A stretch of 64,000 bases of DNA from JAJZOM01 sp046703545 (GTDB taxonomy: Archaea; Thermoplasmatota; Thermoplasmata; Thermoplasmatales; Thermoplasmataceae), in assembly GCA_046703545.1 (NCBI GenBank), contig JBJKSX010000053.1, positions 62,001 to 126,000 on the forward strand. Direction: 5' to 3'. The notes below the pieces were generated by a model that saw only the letters and a list, made by a program, of their open reading frames with translations, was not told the origin of the DNA and did no database searches. This document shows, piece by piece, positions 25,710 through 34,012 of this stretch. Position numbers and translations under genes: made by a program. Position 1 is the first letter of the stretch. Each line of letters starts with the position of its first letter.

Positions 25710-26114
25710 TCAAACACCACCTCCGGATAGAAGCACCTGCCATGCATAATACAGGAACAGGAGCATCATGACCATGGCCCCTCCCTCAAAAATGAAGAAC
25801 ATGGCCTTGTGCTGTTTCACCCCGATACCAACCTCATTGAGCATAAGGCGGATTCCATTTGCGCCATGGTAGAAGATCACAAGGGAGAGAAGGATGTCCA
25901 TTATGATGAAAATGTCAAATGGCCCGTAAGTGAAGGAAGTTATGAGGCTGTTGAATGTTGCGCCCCCTCTCAGCAGATTTGAGAGGACAAAGTAATGGAG
26001 GTAGAGATAAAGCACGATGACAACACCTGAGATTCGGTGCATGGTGTATGCAAAGAAGCCGATTCCCTTGTGGAAAATTCTTGCCCAGCCAAGTATCCCG
26101 CTCTTTATCTTCAT
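25710..26114 (-). CDS. sdhC: Succinate dehydrogenase cytochrome b556 subunit C, complex 2
   Basis: A 134-aa anchor with three membrane helices. HRISGVVIVLYLYLHYFVLS (about residues 27-46) is the hallmark SdhC helix, with the SG quinone-site serine. FYHGANGIRLMLNEVG (about 82-97) carries the haem-ligand histidine. It starts 3 nt after the Fe-S subunit stop and ends one base before subunit D. This two-small-anchor type differs from the one-large-anchor type in operon 1. Confidence 0.92.
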   Translation of the reverse strand: MKIKSGILGWARIFHKGIGFFAYTMHRISGVVIVLYLYLHYFVLSNLLRGGATFNSLITSFTYGPFDIFIIMDILLSLVIFYHGANGIRLMLNEVGIGVKQHKAMFFIFEGGAMVMMLLFLYYAWQVLLSGGGV

Positions 26115-26117
26115 CGA

Positions 26118-26855
26118 TCAGCGCCTCCTGAATAAATGCTTGATCTCATGGGAAATGCCCTGCCTTCTCAGTATCTGTATTGCAAGGGATGGATCCACGT
26201 CCTTGGGACAGACCTCGCTGCATTCGCCGGCAAAGTGGCATCTTGAGGCGCCTATATCTGCACCCACAATCTCCAGCCTCTCCTCCCTGCCCATGTCCCT
26301 GTTGTCAAGGTTATGACGGACTGCGGCAGCAAGGGCGGCGGGGCCAAGGTAATCCTCATCCGAGCCTGAGATTGGGCAGGCGGCAAGGCACAAGCCGCAT
26401 TTTATGCACATGGAATACTGCTCATACAACTTGAACTGGCTCGGGGTCTGCAGCAACTCCCCCTTGATTTCCTCAGGTTCGTCCCTTATTATGTAGGGCT
26501 TGACTTTCTTGTATTTGTCAAAGAATGGCTCTATGTCAACCACCAGATCCTTGATGATCTCGTAGTGGGGAAGCGGGTTCACCCTTATGACATCCTTCCC
26601 AAGGCTTTCAGCAATAGTGGAGCAGGCCATCCTTGGTTTTCCATTGATCTCCATTGAGCAACTCCCGCAGATTTCCATCCTGCATGAGTGCCTGAATGAG
26701 AGGGTTCCGTCCAGGTTGTCGCTGATGTATTGAAGGCCTTCCAGAACTGTTGATATTTTGTTCTTGGGAACCTTGAAGTGGTCCATCCTGGACTGCCCGT
26801 CATGATTGCCTCTCCTGATCACAAATTCATAAGAATCACTCGGCACCATCATCAC
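26118..26855 (-). CDS. sdhB: Succinate dehydrogenase Fe-S subunit, complex 2
   Basis: A 245-aa electron-transfer subunit. The [2Fe-2S] ligands are CRMEICGSCSMEI with a later Cys (about 60-83), and C-terminal ligands are CIKCGLCLAACP (about 151) and CHFAGECSEVCPKDVDP (about 208). The start lies in a GTG-ATG-ATG-GTG run just after the subunit A stop with GAGGTGATG overlapping, so the exact first codon is uncertain by a few residues. The insert SGSDEDYLGPAALAAAVRHN is typical of succinate dehydrogenases. It is the more conventional of the two Fe-S subunits here. Confidence 0.95.
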   Translation of the reverse strand: MMMVPSDSYEFVIRRGNHDGQSRMDHFKVPKNKISTVLEGLQYISDNLDGTLSFRHSCRMEICGSCSMEINGKPRMACSTIAESLGKDVIRVNPLPHYEIIKDLVVDIEPFFDKYKKVKPYIIRDEPEEIKGELLQTPSQFKLYEQYSMCIKCGLCLAACPISGSDEDYLGPAALAAAVRHNLDNRDMGREERLEIVGADIGASRCHFAGECSEVCPKDVDPSLAIQILRRQGISHEIKHLFRRR

Positions 26856-26856
26856 C

Positions 26857-28575
26857 TCAATATACCCTCGGCGCAGGTTTCCACTTGGTTATGGAAACCG
26901 GGCTGTAGCTGAATTCTGGGCCGTTCACAGTGTAGGTCGCAACAGTGTGCTTCAAGAAATTCGTGTCATCCCTCTCAGGAAAATCATTCCGGTAATGCGC
27001 TCCTCTGCTCTCTTTCCTCAGAAGGGCACCCCGCGTTATGATCTCAGCCAGGTCCAGCATGAAGCCAAGCTCCATTGCCCCCTGAAGCTGGAGGTTGAAT
27101 ACGTGCGACTTGTCAGTGAGTGAGATGTTCTGGTACCTTCTCTTGAGGTCCATTATGTTCCTTATCTGGGCCTCAAGCTCCTTTTCCGTCCTTAGAACGC
27201 CCACGTTCTTGTCCATGCCAACCCTGAGTTCATCCACAATGCCGGATACAGTCTCACCGCCATCTCTGTTGAGCATGTCATCCCAGATGCGGGTTTCCTC
27301 CTGCCTTGCCTTTTCCACGTCCAGTTCAGGCATGCTGTGTGCAGTGGCCCATCTGGCAGCCTTCACTCCGGCAACATTCCCGTAGGCCAAACATTCATTT
27401 GTTGAGTTCGAACCAAGCCTGTTTGCCCCATGTATGCTGATGCAGACATTCTCGCCAGCTCCGAAGATACCCGGTATGGAAGTTTCTGTCTCTACATTCA
27501 CGCCGATCCCGCCCATGGTGTAATGTGTGGCTGGCCTCACCGGAATCATCTCCTCGGCGGCATCTATATTGTTGAATTTCTTTGCGATGTCGGTGATCAT
27601 TGGGAGTCTCTCTTCAAGCTTGTCCGCAATGTGCCTCAAATCGAGGTGAAGATACGGGTGCTCCCCATGCTTGCCTTCCTGAATGCCCCTTCCTGCAAGG
27701 ATTTCCCACATCATGGCCCTGGAGACAATGTCCCTTGGAGCTTTCTCTAACTTGGAGGGCGCATACTTTTCCATGAATCTTTTTCCCTCGGAGTTCCTGA
27801 GGTAACCCCCTTCAGCCCTTGCAGCCTCCGTGATAAGAATTCCGGATGGAATGAGCCCTGTGGGGTGAAACTGGATAAATTCCATGTCCTTCAGGGCTAT
27901 TCCGCCCCTGTATGCAATTGCATCACCATCGCCCGTCACTGATGACGCGTAGGTGCTGAACTGGTAAAGTCTTCCTGCCCCTCCTGCTGCGAATATTATT
28001 GCCTTTCCCTGGAAAATCACAAAATCCCCATTCTGGAGATTTATGGTTGTCAGCCCGTTGAATGTGTTTCCGGTGGTGATTATTGATGTTGCGAAGTATT
28101 CGTTGTAGAAGTGAATGTTATCATATTTCTGGCATCTTCCAAACAGGGTCTGCATCACATGGAAGCCTGTCTTGTCTGCGGCGAATGTGGCCCGGGGAAA
28201 GCTCAGCCCGCCGAAATCCCTCTGGGAGATGGTGCCATCTTCGTTTCTGGACCATGGGCACCCCCAATGATCCGTCGTGTAGATCTGCTCTGGAACTATG
28301 CTTGCAAAGTGCTCCACCGCATCCTGGTCGGCAAGGTAGTCGCTGCCCTTTATTGTGTCAAAGGAATGAAGGTCCAGGCTGTCTTTGGGGTTGAGCACTG
28401 CACTGGTTCCACCCTCTGCAGATACGGAATGGGACCTTAGGGGATACAGTTTAGAAACCAGGCCCACAGTGAGCCTGGGATTTTCCTCAACAGCCGCTAT
28501 GGCAGCCCTGAGTCCAGCCATCCCCCCTCCAAGTATAATTATATCTTCTTTAATAGTATCCAAAAGTAACCACAT
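26857..28575 (-). CDS. sdhA: Succinate dehydrogenase flavoprotein subunit, complex 2
   Basis: A flavoprotein of about 572 aa that oxidises succinate in the TCA cycle. It has the FAD motif EDIIILGGGMAGLRAAIAA, covalent-FAD histidine in LRSHSVSAEGGTSA (about 43), HPTGLIPSG, THYTMGGIGV, HGANRLGSNS and the C-terminal RKESRGAHYRNDFP. I use the ATG at 28575; a longer frame to 28680 would add 35 residues unlike the family and would run upstream of the TATA element. The order is A-B-C-D with gaps of 1-3 nt. Confidence 0.95.
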   Translation of the reverse strand: MWLLLDTIKEDIIILGGGMAGLRAAIAAVEENPRLTVGLVSKLYPLRSHSVSAEGGTSAVLNPKDSLDLHSFDTIKGSDYLADQDAVEHFASIVPEQIYTTDHWGCPWSRNEDGTISQRDFGGLSFPRATFAADKTGFHVMQTLFGRCQKYDNIHFYNEYFATSIITTGNTFNGLTTINLQNGDFVIFQGKAIIFAAGGAGRLYQFSTYASSVTGDGDAIAYRGGIALKDMEFIQFHPTGLIPSGILITEAARAEGGYLRNSEGKRFMEKYAPSKLEKAPRDIVSRAMMWEILAGRGIQEGKHGEHPYLHLDLRHIADKLEERLPMITDIAKKFNNIDAAEEMIPVRPATHYTMGGIGVNVETETSIPGIFGAGENVCISIHGANRLGSNSTNECLAYGNVAGVKAARWATAHSMPELDVEKARQEETRIWDDMLNRDGGETVSGIVDELRVGMDKNVGVLRTEKELEAQIRNIMDLKRRYQNISLTDKSHVFNLQLQGAMELGFMLDLAEIITRGALLRKESRGAHYRNDFPERDDTNFLKHTVATYTVNGPEFSYSPVSITKWKPAPRVY

Positions 28576-28589
28576 TGTTTGAGACGGAA

Positions 28590-28600
28590 AAATATTAAAA
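28590..28600 (-). promoter_or_regulatory. TATA element of SDH operon 2
   Basis: Minus-strand TTTTAATATTT is about 20 nt before the sdhA ATG at 28575 and excludes the longer in-frame start. Confidence 0.45.
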
Positions 28601-28825
28601 ATGACTTCACTAACAATTCTGCCATCCAGTTTAGATAAGTCTAGAGCATTTACTGATTTGCCCCAAACAGCAAACCACATTTAATCAGTGCAAAATATGG
28701 GCTCAGATTGACACTGCCATTGGAATTCGAATGCCACTTGCAGGCCGCTTTTTAGCGCTTTGCTGAAGTTCTCCCCCCCTATCAGCCATGATTGTTCGAT
28801 ATTCGTTCTGGCCCCATTGGAAATC

Positions 28826-28835
28826 CTTAAATAAG
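28826..28835 (+). promoter_or_regulatory. TATA element of hsp20
   Basis: CTTAAATAAG, with a start of transcription expected about 25 nt downstream, inside the inverted repeat at 28851-28873. Confidence 0.55.
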
Positions 28836-28850
28836 ATATGTTAATTAAGA

Positions 28851-28873
28851 GTTGTCAACTAATGGTTGACAAC
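28851..28873 (+). promoter_or_regulatory. Perfect inverted repeat, probable operator of the hsp20-regulator operon
   Basis: GTTGTCAAC, five bases (TAATG), then GTTGACAAC: the two 9-base arms are exact reverse complements. It lies about 20 nt downstream of the TATA element, over the predicted transcription start, and 14 nt before the hsp20 ATG. That is where an archaeal repressor blocks RNA polymerase. The second gene of the operon encodes a winged-helix protein that may bind it (inference). Confidence 0.65.
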
Positions 28874-28887
28874 AAGAGGATGAAAAT

Positions 28888-29448
28888 ATGGCCTACAAAA
28901 AACGTCGCGAAAGAGATGATGACTTTTGGGGGCGCGAATTCGACGAGTTCTTTGAGAATTTCGGATTCGATTTCGACCGCTTCAACGATAGAATGAGAAA
29001 ATTGTGGGACAACATGATGAAAGACCCCAATGCAGAAACCTTTGGACCTTATGTGTATGGTTTCACATACAAGATAGGGCCGGATGGCAGGCCTGTGTTT
29101 GAGGAGTTTGGAAATGTCCCGCAGGGAAAAGCTTACGGAAGGGACCCAAGAATGCTGGAGAAAGACATAAGAGAGCCAATCACTGACCTGACGGAAGATA
29201 AGGACAAAGTCTTCATAACATACGAATTGCCTGGGATAGCCAAGGAAAACATTGACCTCAAAGTGAGCGAATACAATGTGACAATAGAGGTCAAGGAAGG
29301 GCCCAGGAAGTACTACAAGTCGCTGGACTTCTCCTATGAATTGAAACCTGATTCAGCAGGAGCGAAGTTCATCAACGGCATTCTGGATGTATCTGTTGAG
29401 AGAGCCACTAAGGAATCACCTGGCGGAAGGCAGATAACCATAGACTGA
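28888..29448 (+). CDS. Small heat shock protein, Hsp20/alpha-crystallin family
   Basis: An ATP-independent chaperone of 186 aa that holds unfolding proteins. The long N-terminal region (1-95) is rich in Asp, Glu, Phe and Arg (DDFWGREFDEFFENFGFDFD) and contains GPYVYGFTYKIGPDGRPVFEEFGNV, a feature of archaeal Hsp20 variants. The alpha-crystallin domain is at about 98-180, with VFITYELPGIAKENIDLKV and a C-terminal GILDVSVER. A weak Shine-Dalgarno (AGAGGA) precedes the ATG. The upstream inverted repeat and the downstream regulator suggest stress-regulated expression. Confidence 0.92.
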   Translation: MAYKKRRERDDDFWGREFDEFFENFGFDFDRFNDRMRKLWDNMMKDPNAETFGPYVYGFTYKIGPDGRPVFEEFGNVPQGKAYGRDPRMLEKDIREPITDLTEDKDKVFITYELPGIAKENIDLKVSEYNVTIEVKEGPRKYYKSLDFSYELKPDSAGAKFINGILDVSVERATKESPGGRQITID

Positions 29449-29458
29449 GGGCTAAAAA

Positions 29459-30061
29459 GTGATTGACGAGGAAATACTGGCCCTGATTTCAGCCATTGAG
29501 AACAATACCAGAAGGGAGATTCTCAGAGGGCTTATCCTCGATCAATCCTATGCCCTTCAGATAAGCAGGTGGATTGGAGTGTCCCAGCAGGCAATCAACA
29601 AACAGCTGGACCTTCTTGAAAAAGCCAACCTGATATTATCGGCAGGGGTAATGCCCAGCAACTCTGGAGCCCCAAGGAAGATATACAAGCCTACGGGCTT
29701 TTCAACACTTGTGGCGGATTACTCCAGGAATTTTATAGAAATAAAAAGATTTGAACTCCCGGATGGGAATGACAATGGAAAGGATGACCGCTCGCCTTTC
29801 ACTCCACGTGAGCTTATTGAAGAACTGGGTTCAACCGACAAGAAGCTTGACAGGATCATGGAGGAGAGGTCTGAACTTGTTGGGCAGAAAGACAGGCTGC
29901 TCGGGAAATTGCACAGCTATATCAACAGGGTGGCTCCGGATGACATGACGCGGAACATTCTTTTTGAGTACTGTGACACCCTTGATCCAGAATACGTTGC
30001 CAGAAGGTTCAGCATCCCGATCAGCATTGTGATGCAGGTAATTGAGAACTACCTGAAATAG
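29459..30061 (+). CDS. Winged-helix transcriptional regulator co-transcribed with hsp20
   Basis: A 200-aa protein. Residues 8-65 form an ArsR-like winged helix (NTRREILRGLILDQSYALQ, then ISRWIGVSQQAINKQLDLLEKANLI as recognition region) and KIYKPTGFSTLVADYSRNF as wing. Residues 100-145 form a coiled coil (ELGSTDKKLDRIMEERSELVGQKD), probably the dimer interface, followed by a helical C-terminus. The layout resembles COG1777-type archaeal regulators. It starts with GTG 10 nt after hsp20 with GAGG before it, so it is in the same operon. It is the obvious candidate to bind the inverted repeat at 28851. Its 3' end overlaps dphB by 13 nt. Confidence 0.82.
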   Translation: MIDEEILALISAIENNTRREILRGLILDQSYALQISRWIGVSQQAINKQLDLLEKANLILSAGVMPSNSGAPRKIYKPTGFSTLVADYSRNFIEIKRFELPDGNDNGKDDRSPFTPRELIEELGSTDKKLDRIMEERSELVGQKDRLLGKLHSYINRVAPDDMTRNILFEYCDTLDPEYVARRFSIPISIVMQVIENYLK

Positions 30062-30822
30062 GAACATTTTCTGTTGAACCTGGAAGCAAAATGAGCTTCG
30101 CTGTGATTCAGCTCAGCCGGCATTACCAGCACAGATGGCGAAAGATCTTCTGAATAATTCAATATATTTTCCGCCGTGTCAAAAATAAGCCTCTCACCTT
30201 TCTGGGACACTTTTGAGAGGGAGAAGACTTCGGTATTCCCGCTTATGACTCCCAGCCCATGCCTTTCTTCCAGTTCAAGCAATATTTCTATGGCCTCCCT
30301 TGGAAACATGGTCCTGCCATCCTTAAGGTCAAGGAGAAGAATAGTGTGAAATCCAGAGTCCCTGTTTGCTTGTATCTTTTCAAGGACACTCTTTGGGTGG
30401 AACTTATCCTGAAGAAAAGGAAGCGAAACGGGCGGGCCCATCCTGTAGGGGAATAGGCCGATTTTGCCTGGCACAACTGACAGAATTGACGCGTTTTCAA
30501 TAACCTCGACTTCAACGCCCTCATCCATGGCATCAGCCCTGAGCTGGTTGTGTGTTGTGGCTGAAAGGGGATCCCCTGTCACAATCAGAACTACATCCTC
30601 ATTTCTGGAAAGTTCTATGAGCTGTTTCCCGTCCTCAACGAATTCCCTGTCAGCCAGTTCAATGTTCCTGGTGTAAATTCTCTCCAGTTCCGAGACTGTG
30701 CTTTCCGGAGATATGGAAGTGTAGGTCTCAAAATAAATAGTGGAGGAATTGCGTATTATGTAGTTTTCCTCATTTGTAAGACTGGAGACTCCTCGAAGCC
30801 CCAGGCCCATGATGTATAGCAT
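30049..30822 (-). CDS. dphB: Diphthine synthase
   Basis: A SAM-dependent methyltransferase (257 aa) that methylates the modified histidine of elongation factor 2 in diphthamide synthesis. Tetrapyrrole-methylase fold signatures include LYIMGLGLRG at the start, IYFETYTSI (about 29), VLIVTGDPLSATTH (about 78-91), and NASILSVVPGKIGLFPYRMG (about 107-126). It starts 9 nt after the enolase stop, suggesting co-transcription, and converges on the winged-helix regulator with a 13-nt overlap. Confidence 0.94.
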   Translation of the reverse strand: MLYIMGLGLRGVSSLTNEENYIIRNSSTIYFETYTSISPESTVSELERIYTRNIELADREFVEDGKQLIELSRNEDVVLIVTGDPLSATTHNQLRADAMDEGVEVEVIENASILSVVPGKIGLFPYRMGPPVSLPFLQDKFHPKSVLEKIQANRDSGFHTILLLDLKDGRTMFPREAIEILLELEERHGLGVISGNTEVFSLSKVSQKGERLIFDTAENILNYSEDLSPSVLVMPAELNHSEAHFASRFNRKCSYFR

Positions 30823-30831
30823 CCCTCAGAC

Positions 30832-32043
30832 CTATGCGAGATCCTCTTCAATCCTGATGAGTTCATTCAGCTTTGCCAGCCTTTCTCCGCCGATGGTCCC
30901 GGTTTTGATGAACTCTGCTCCAAATGCCACAGAAAGGTGGGCTATGAAATCATCGGTAGTTTCTCCGCTTCTGTGTGAGACTGTCCTGCTGATGCTGGCA
31001 TCCCTTGCCAGGTTGACCGTCTCCTGTGTGCTCGAAAGGGTGCCTATCTGGTTCACCTTGATAAGGATCCCATTGGTTGAATTGAGTTCTATGCCTTTTC
31101 TCAGCCTTTCGGGGTTCGTGGTGTACAGATCATCCCCAACAACCACGCTCCTGTGGCGAATTCCCTTGGTCACCTCTGCAAAGCCCTCGAAATCCTGGTC
31201 TTCAATGGGGTCTTCTATGAAATAGAACCCCAGTTCCTTTGAGAAATGCTGTGCGAATTCAATCTGGTCATCCCTGGACTTGTCCTCATTCCTGTAATGG
31301 TACTTGCCGTCCTTGAAGAATTCAGTGGCTGCAAAGTCCACGCCCAGAAGTACCTTCACCTTATGTTCTGAAGAGATCTCACTTGCTGCCTGCTTTACAA
31401 TGTCAACAGCATCCATGTCGCTGACACTGGCGGTCCATGCCTTTTCATCGCCCAGGCCAACGCTGACGCCTTTCAACTTCTCCGAGAGAAGCTCTCCGAT
31501 CCTCTTGTGGACCCTGGTGTTGAGATATGCGGATTCCAGGAATGTCTTTGCCTGTGAAGACACAAGGAATTCCTGAATGGTTGTGCCATTCTTTGAATGC
31601 CTGCCGCCACCGATCACGTTTCCCATAGGCCTCGGGAGAGAGCTGGCAAGTGCCCCTCCAACGTACCTGTAAAGAGGGATGTCGAGAGAGGACGCAACCG
31701 CCTTTGCATTTGCTATTGAAATGGCGGTTGCCATATTGCCCCCAAGATTTGAGAGGTATTCAGAGCCGTCCACTTCCCGGAGCATGGAATCCAGTCCAGA
31801 CTGGTCAAGGGCATTGAAGCCCGTGAGCTTCTCCCTGAGATTCTTTTCAAAGAACGAAATGGACGCATCAGGCCCTCCCTTGGGGAAGGCAAGCATCTCA
31901 GTTGCGCCAGTGCTCGCTCCGGATGGAGCGGAACAGACTCCGGTTGAATAATCCAGTATAACCGTTGCCTCCACGGTGAAATTACCGCGGGAATCAATGA
32001 CTTTCCTTGCCCTTACATCAAGAATGGGGATATGAGACAGCAT
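30832..32043 (-). CDS. eno: Enolase
   Basis: Converts 2-phosphoglycerate to phosphoenolpyruvate. About 403 aa. The N-terminal domain has ARKVIDSRGNFTVEA and the mobile loop PSGASTGATE (about 38-47). The barrel carries metal ligands in GVDFAATEF, FYFIEDPIEDQDF (about 270) and VVGDDLYTTN (about 296), the catalytic lysine in ILIKVNQIGTLS (about 322), and SHRSGETTDDF (about 350). It begins in a GTG-ATG pair; the ATG at 32043 is used. The next gene on the strand is dphB. Confidence 0.96.
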   Translation of the reverse strand: MLSHIPILDVRARKVIDSRGNFTVEATVILDYSTGVCSAPSGASTGATEMLAFPKGGPDASISFFEKNLREKLTGFNALDQSGLDSMLREVDGSEYLSNLGGNMATAISIANAKAVASSLDIPLYRYVGGALASSLPRPMGNVIGGGRHSKNGTTIQEFLVSSQAKTFLESAYLNTRVHKRIGELLSEKLKGVSVGLGDEKAWTASVSDMDAVDIVKQAASEISSEHKVKVLLGVDFAATEFFKDGKYHYRNEDKSRDDQIEFAQHFSKELGFYFIEDPIEDQDFEGFAEVTKGIRHRSVVVGDDLYTTNPERLRKGIELNSTNGILIKVNQIGTLSSTQETVNLARDASISRTVSHRSGETTDDFIAHLSVAFGAEFIKTGTIGGERLAKLNELIRIEEDLA

Positions 32044-32071
32044 CACTCATGAATCCCCTGAACGAATTAAA

Positions 32072-32599
32072 TTATTTTGTTACCGTTTTTAAATTCTCAT
32101 TGTAACGCCTGCAGAAGGAGTTGTAATTTGCCTTGTACCCGATCCAGAGTTTCCTGTATTCTTCAGATGTTGATCCGATCACCTTGGCAGGGACTCCCGC
32201 TGCAATGCTTCCCTGAGGGATATCGGCATTGTTTCTGACCACTGCACCCTCTGCGATAGCCGACCATTCTCCCACGTGGGCGAAATCGGAAATTGTAGAA
32301 CCCATGCCGACAACCACCCAGTCCTCAATCGTGGGTGTATGGATCACCGAAAGATGCCCAAGCGTCACGTGCTTCCCCACGGTCGTCTTCTCGCCTGGCC
32401 TTGCATGGACAACCACATTATCCTCCACAGCAGTGTAGTCACCAATATCTATCTCCCCGTAATCGCCCCTGATGACAGCTCCGGGTCCAATCCAGACTTC
32501 CTTTCCAATTCTGACTTTGCCAATTATTGTGGCATTCGGGAAAACATAAGCAGAAGGGTCTATCTCGGGAACCCTTCCCTCAAATTCATAAACAGGCAT
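32072..32599 (-). CDS. Gamma-carbonic anhydrase-like hexapeptide-repeat protein
   Basis: A 175-aa left-handed beta-helix protein with about seven hexapeptide rungs from residue 15 to 140 (for example IGKVRIGKEVWIGPGAVIRGD as rung pattern) and a C-terminal helix EYRKLWIGYKANYN. Three histidines in VVVHARPG, LGHLSV and IHTPT (about 69, 86 and 91) match the trimer-interface zinc ligands of gamma carbonic anhydrases. CO2 hydration is therefore possible, but many relatives have other or no measured activity. It lies 28 nt after the PfkB kinase gene. Confidence 0.87.
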   Translation of the reverse strand: MPVYEFEGRVPEIDPSAYVFPNATIIGKVRIGKEVWIGPGAVIRGDYGEIDIGDYTAVEDNVVVHARPGEKTTVGKHVTLGHLSVIHTPTIEDWVVVGMGSTISDFAHVGEWSAIAEGAVVRNNADIPQGSIAAGVPAKVIGSTSEEYRKLWIGYKANYNSFCRRYNENLKTVTK

Positions 32600-32627
32600 G
32601 CTCCATTGAAGGCTAACAAAACTAAAA

Positions 32628-33539
32628 TTATTTCGGAGTGAGTCGGTCCCTGTTCATCTCGTAGATTTCAAGGATCTGGTCACCGTTCAGGCTGAAGTCC
32701 TTCATGGGGTTCCTGATGGCCTCGCTTGATGTTACGGTTCCAAGAATCATTGACTCCTCCATGGGCTTGCCCTGCTTAAGCCCAAAATAAAGCCCTGCCC
32801 TGAAAGAGTCGCCGGCCCCTATGGTATCATATGGGTTTTCCACTGGCAACGATGGATAGGTTAGGATTTCGCCACCTCTGTAAAGAACCGAACCCTCTGC
32901 TCCCCTGGTTACAATCAGATTGCTGCATCTCTCCCTGAGCTCGTCCGCATTAATGGACAGAATTTCCAGTGCCTTCTCAAATTCCGACTGGTTCAGAATT
33001 GTCAGGTGGGCCATTTCAAGGAGAGGCTCAAGATTTTTCGCATCATACCTGTATGCTATTTCCTGGCCCGGGTCAAATACAATTCTGGAGTTCCCGGCCA
33101 GTTTGGAGAACTTCATGAAATCTTCTGGTAAGCCAGTTCCGAAGTGAACGTACTGGTAATCCAATGACTTCAATTTCATCCTGTCATACAGGGATGATTC
33201 CATGGGCCCCTGGTAGAAATAGAAAATCTGCTCCTGTCCAGTAGTGACCGCATAACCGATTGGGCCCATGTCATCTTTGTCCACAAGAAGGTGTGAAGTG
33301 TCCGCCCCAATCTCCTCGAGAAATTTCAGGTATTGGGAATGTGTCTTGAGTGCTACTGCAGAATACAGGTGAAAGGGCAAACCCAGCCTGGCCCCAACCA
33401 TTGCGAAGTTGCCTGCGGTTCCGCCATAGTTCTGCTCCATTCTATTGACCCCCACTGTGCCGCTGGTTGGAAGCCTGTCAACTCTCATGGTGACATCTAT
33501 GACAACGTGCCCGAACAGGGCCAGGAAATTATTGTGCAC
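32628..33539 (-). CDS. PfkB (ribokinase) family sugar or nucleoside kinase
   Basis: A 303-aa kinase of the ribokinase superfamily. The N-terminal signature is NYGGTAGNFAMVGARLG (about 38-54), and the C-terminal signature with the catalytic Asp is PYDTIGAGDSFRAGLYFGL (about 236-254). A lid region is present at 12-35 and 95-115. Members phosphorylate ribose, nucleosides, fructose or fructose 6-phosphate; specificity cannot be read here. The GTG start has AAGGAGTG close by, and a minus-strand TATA-like TTTTATATT lies at about 33562-33572. Confidence 0.86.
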   Translation of the reverse strand: MHNNFLALFGHVVIDVTMRVDRLPTSGTVGVNRMEQNYGGTAGNFAMVGARLGLPFHLYSAVALKTHSQYLKFLEEIGADTSHLLVDKDDMGPIGYAVTTGQEQIFYFYQGPMESSLYDRMKLKSLDYQYVHFGTGLPEDFMKFSKLAGNSRIVFDPGQEIAYRYDAKNLEPLLEMAHLTILNQSEFEKALEILSINADELRERCSNLIVTRGAEGSVLYRGGEILTYPSLPVENPYDTIGAGDSFRAGLYFGLKQGKPMEESMILGTVTSSEAIRNPMKDFSLNGDQILEIYEMNRDRLTPK

Positions 33540-33571
33540 TCCTTCTTCATTGGAGCCTGAAATATAAAATT

Positions 33572-34012
33572 TTATAGGGCAAGCTGCACACGTGCCATTC
33601 TGGAAAAAATCTCGGCATCCATTGACCTGTCAGATGGAGGCAAGGGCATTTCTCCCGTTTCCTCTGTACACATGCTGCAATACTCCTTCAGGGAAGAGAA
33701 TTCATCTGGCGAGTCATAGACAGCCAGGATGCCCCTTGTTGAGCTTGAAATGCCAACCTCAACCTGGGCCTTTGAAATCTGGTTCCTCCCTGAGAGGAGC
33801 ATCAAAAAAGCAGATTCAGGCATCTTTATTCGGGATGAGTTCTCCACGATTTTCAATGCCTTGCTGTAACATATGCGAATTTGTTCAAGGCTTACGACCT
33901 TGTCCGCATCCACAATTGAAAAAAAACCAGAATGGGGTTTCCTCAGGAACTCCTTCATAATGGAAAGTCCCTCCCATTCGCTTACTTTCAGGTAAGAAAC
34001 TTCAGGCAACAT
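33572..34012 (-). CDS. cgi121: KEOPS complex subunit Cgi121-like protein
   Basis: A protein of about 146 aa. The core FFSIVDADKVVSLEQIRICYSKAL and LLSGRNQISKAQVEVGIS match the Cgi121 pattern (an N-D/A-D-x-V strand-helix, then x-SG-x-RQI-x-A-x5-G). In archaea Cgi121 binds the Bud32 kinase and helps the KEOPS complex make t6A in tRNA. I use the ATG at 34012, which overlaps the lonB stop by 11 nt. A longer frame to 34129 would add 39 residues lying inside lonB and unlike the family. No other KEOPS gene is in the window. Confidence 0.75.
   Translation of the reverse strand: MLPEVSYLKVSEWEGLSIMKEFLRKPHSGFFSIVDADKVVSLEQIRICYSKALKIVENSSRIKMPESAFLMLLSGRNQISKAQVEVGISSSTRGILAVYDSPDEFSSLKEYCSMCTEETGEMPLPPSDRSMDAEIFSRMARVQLAL

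Larger units (their letters stand above)
28576..28887. other. 312-nt divergent intergenic region between sdhA (complex 2) and hsp20
   Basis: No convincing gene. The left end carries a minus-strand TATA element (TTTTAATATTT, about 28590-28600) for sdhA. The middle (28680-28800) is unremarkable mixed sequence with a short T5 run. The right end holds the hsp20 TATA element and the perfect inverted repeat described separately. An RNA gene in the middle cannot be excluded but nothing supports one. Confidence 0.6.

Noticed and set aside
28680..28800. Possible small RNA between SDH operon 2 and hsp20
   Set aside because: No stable stem, box motif or promoter could be identified by eye.
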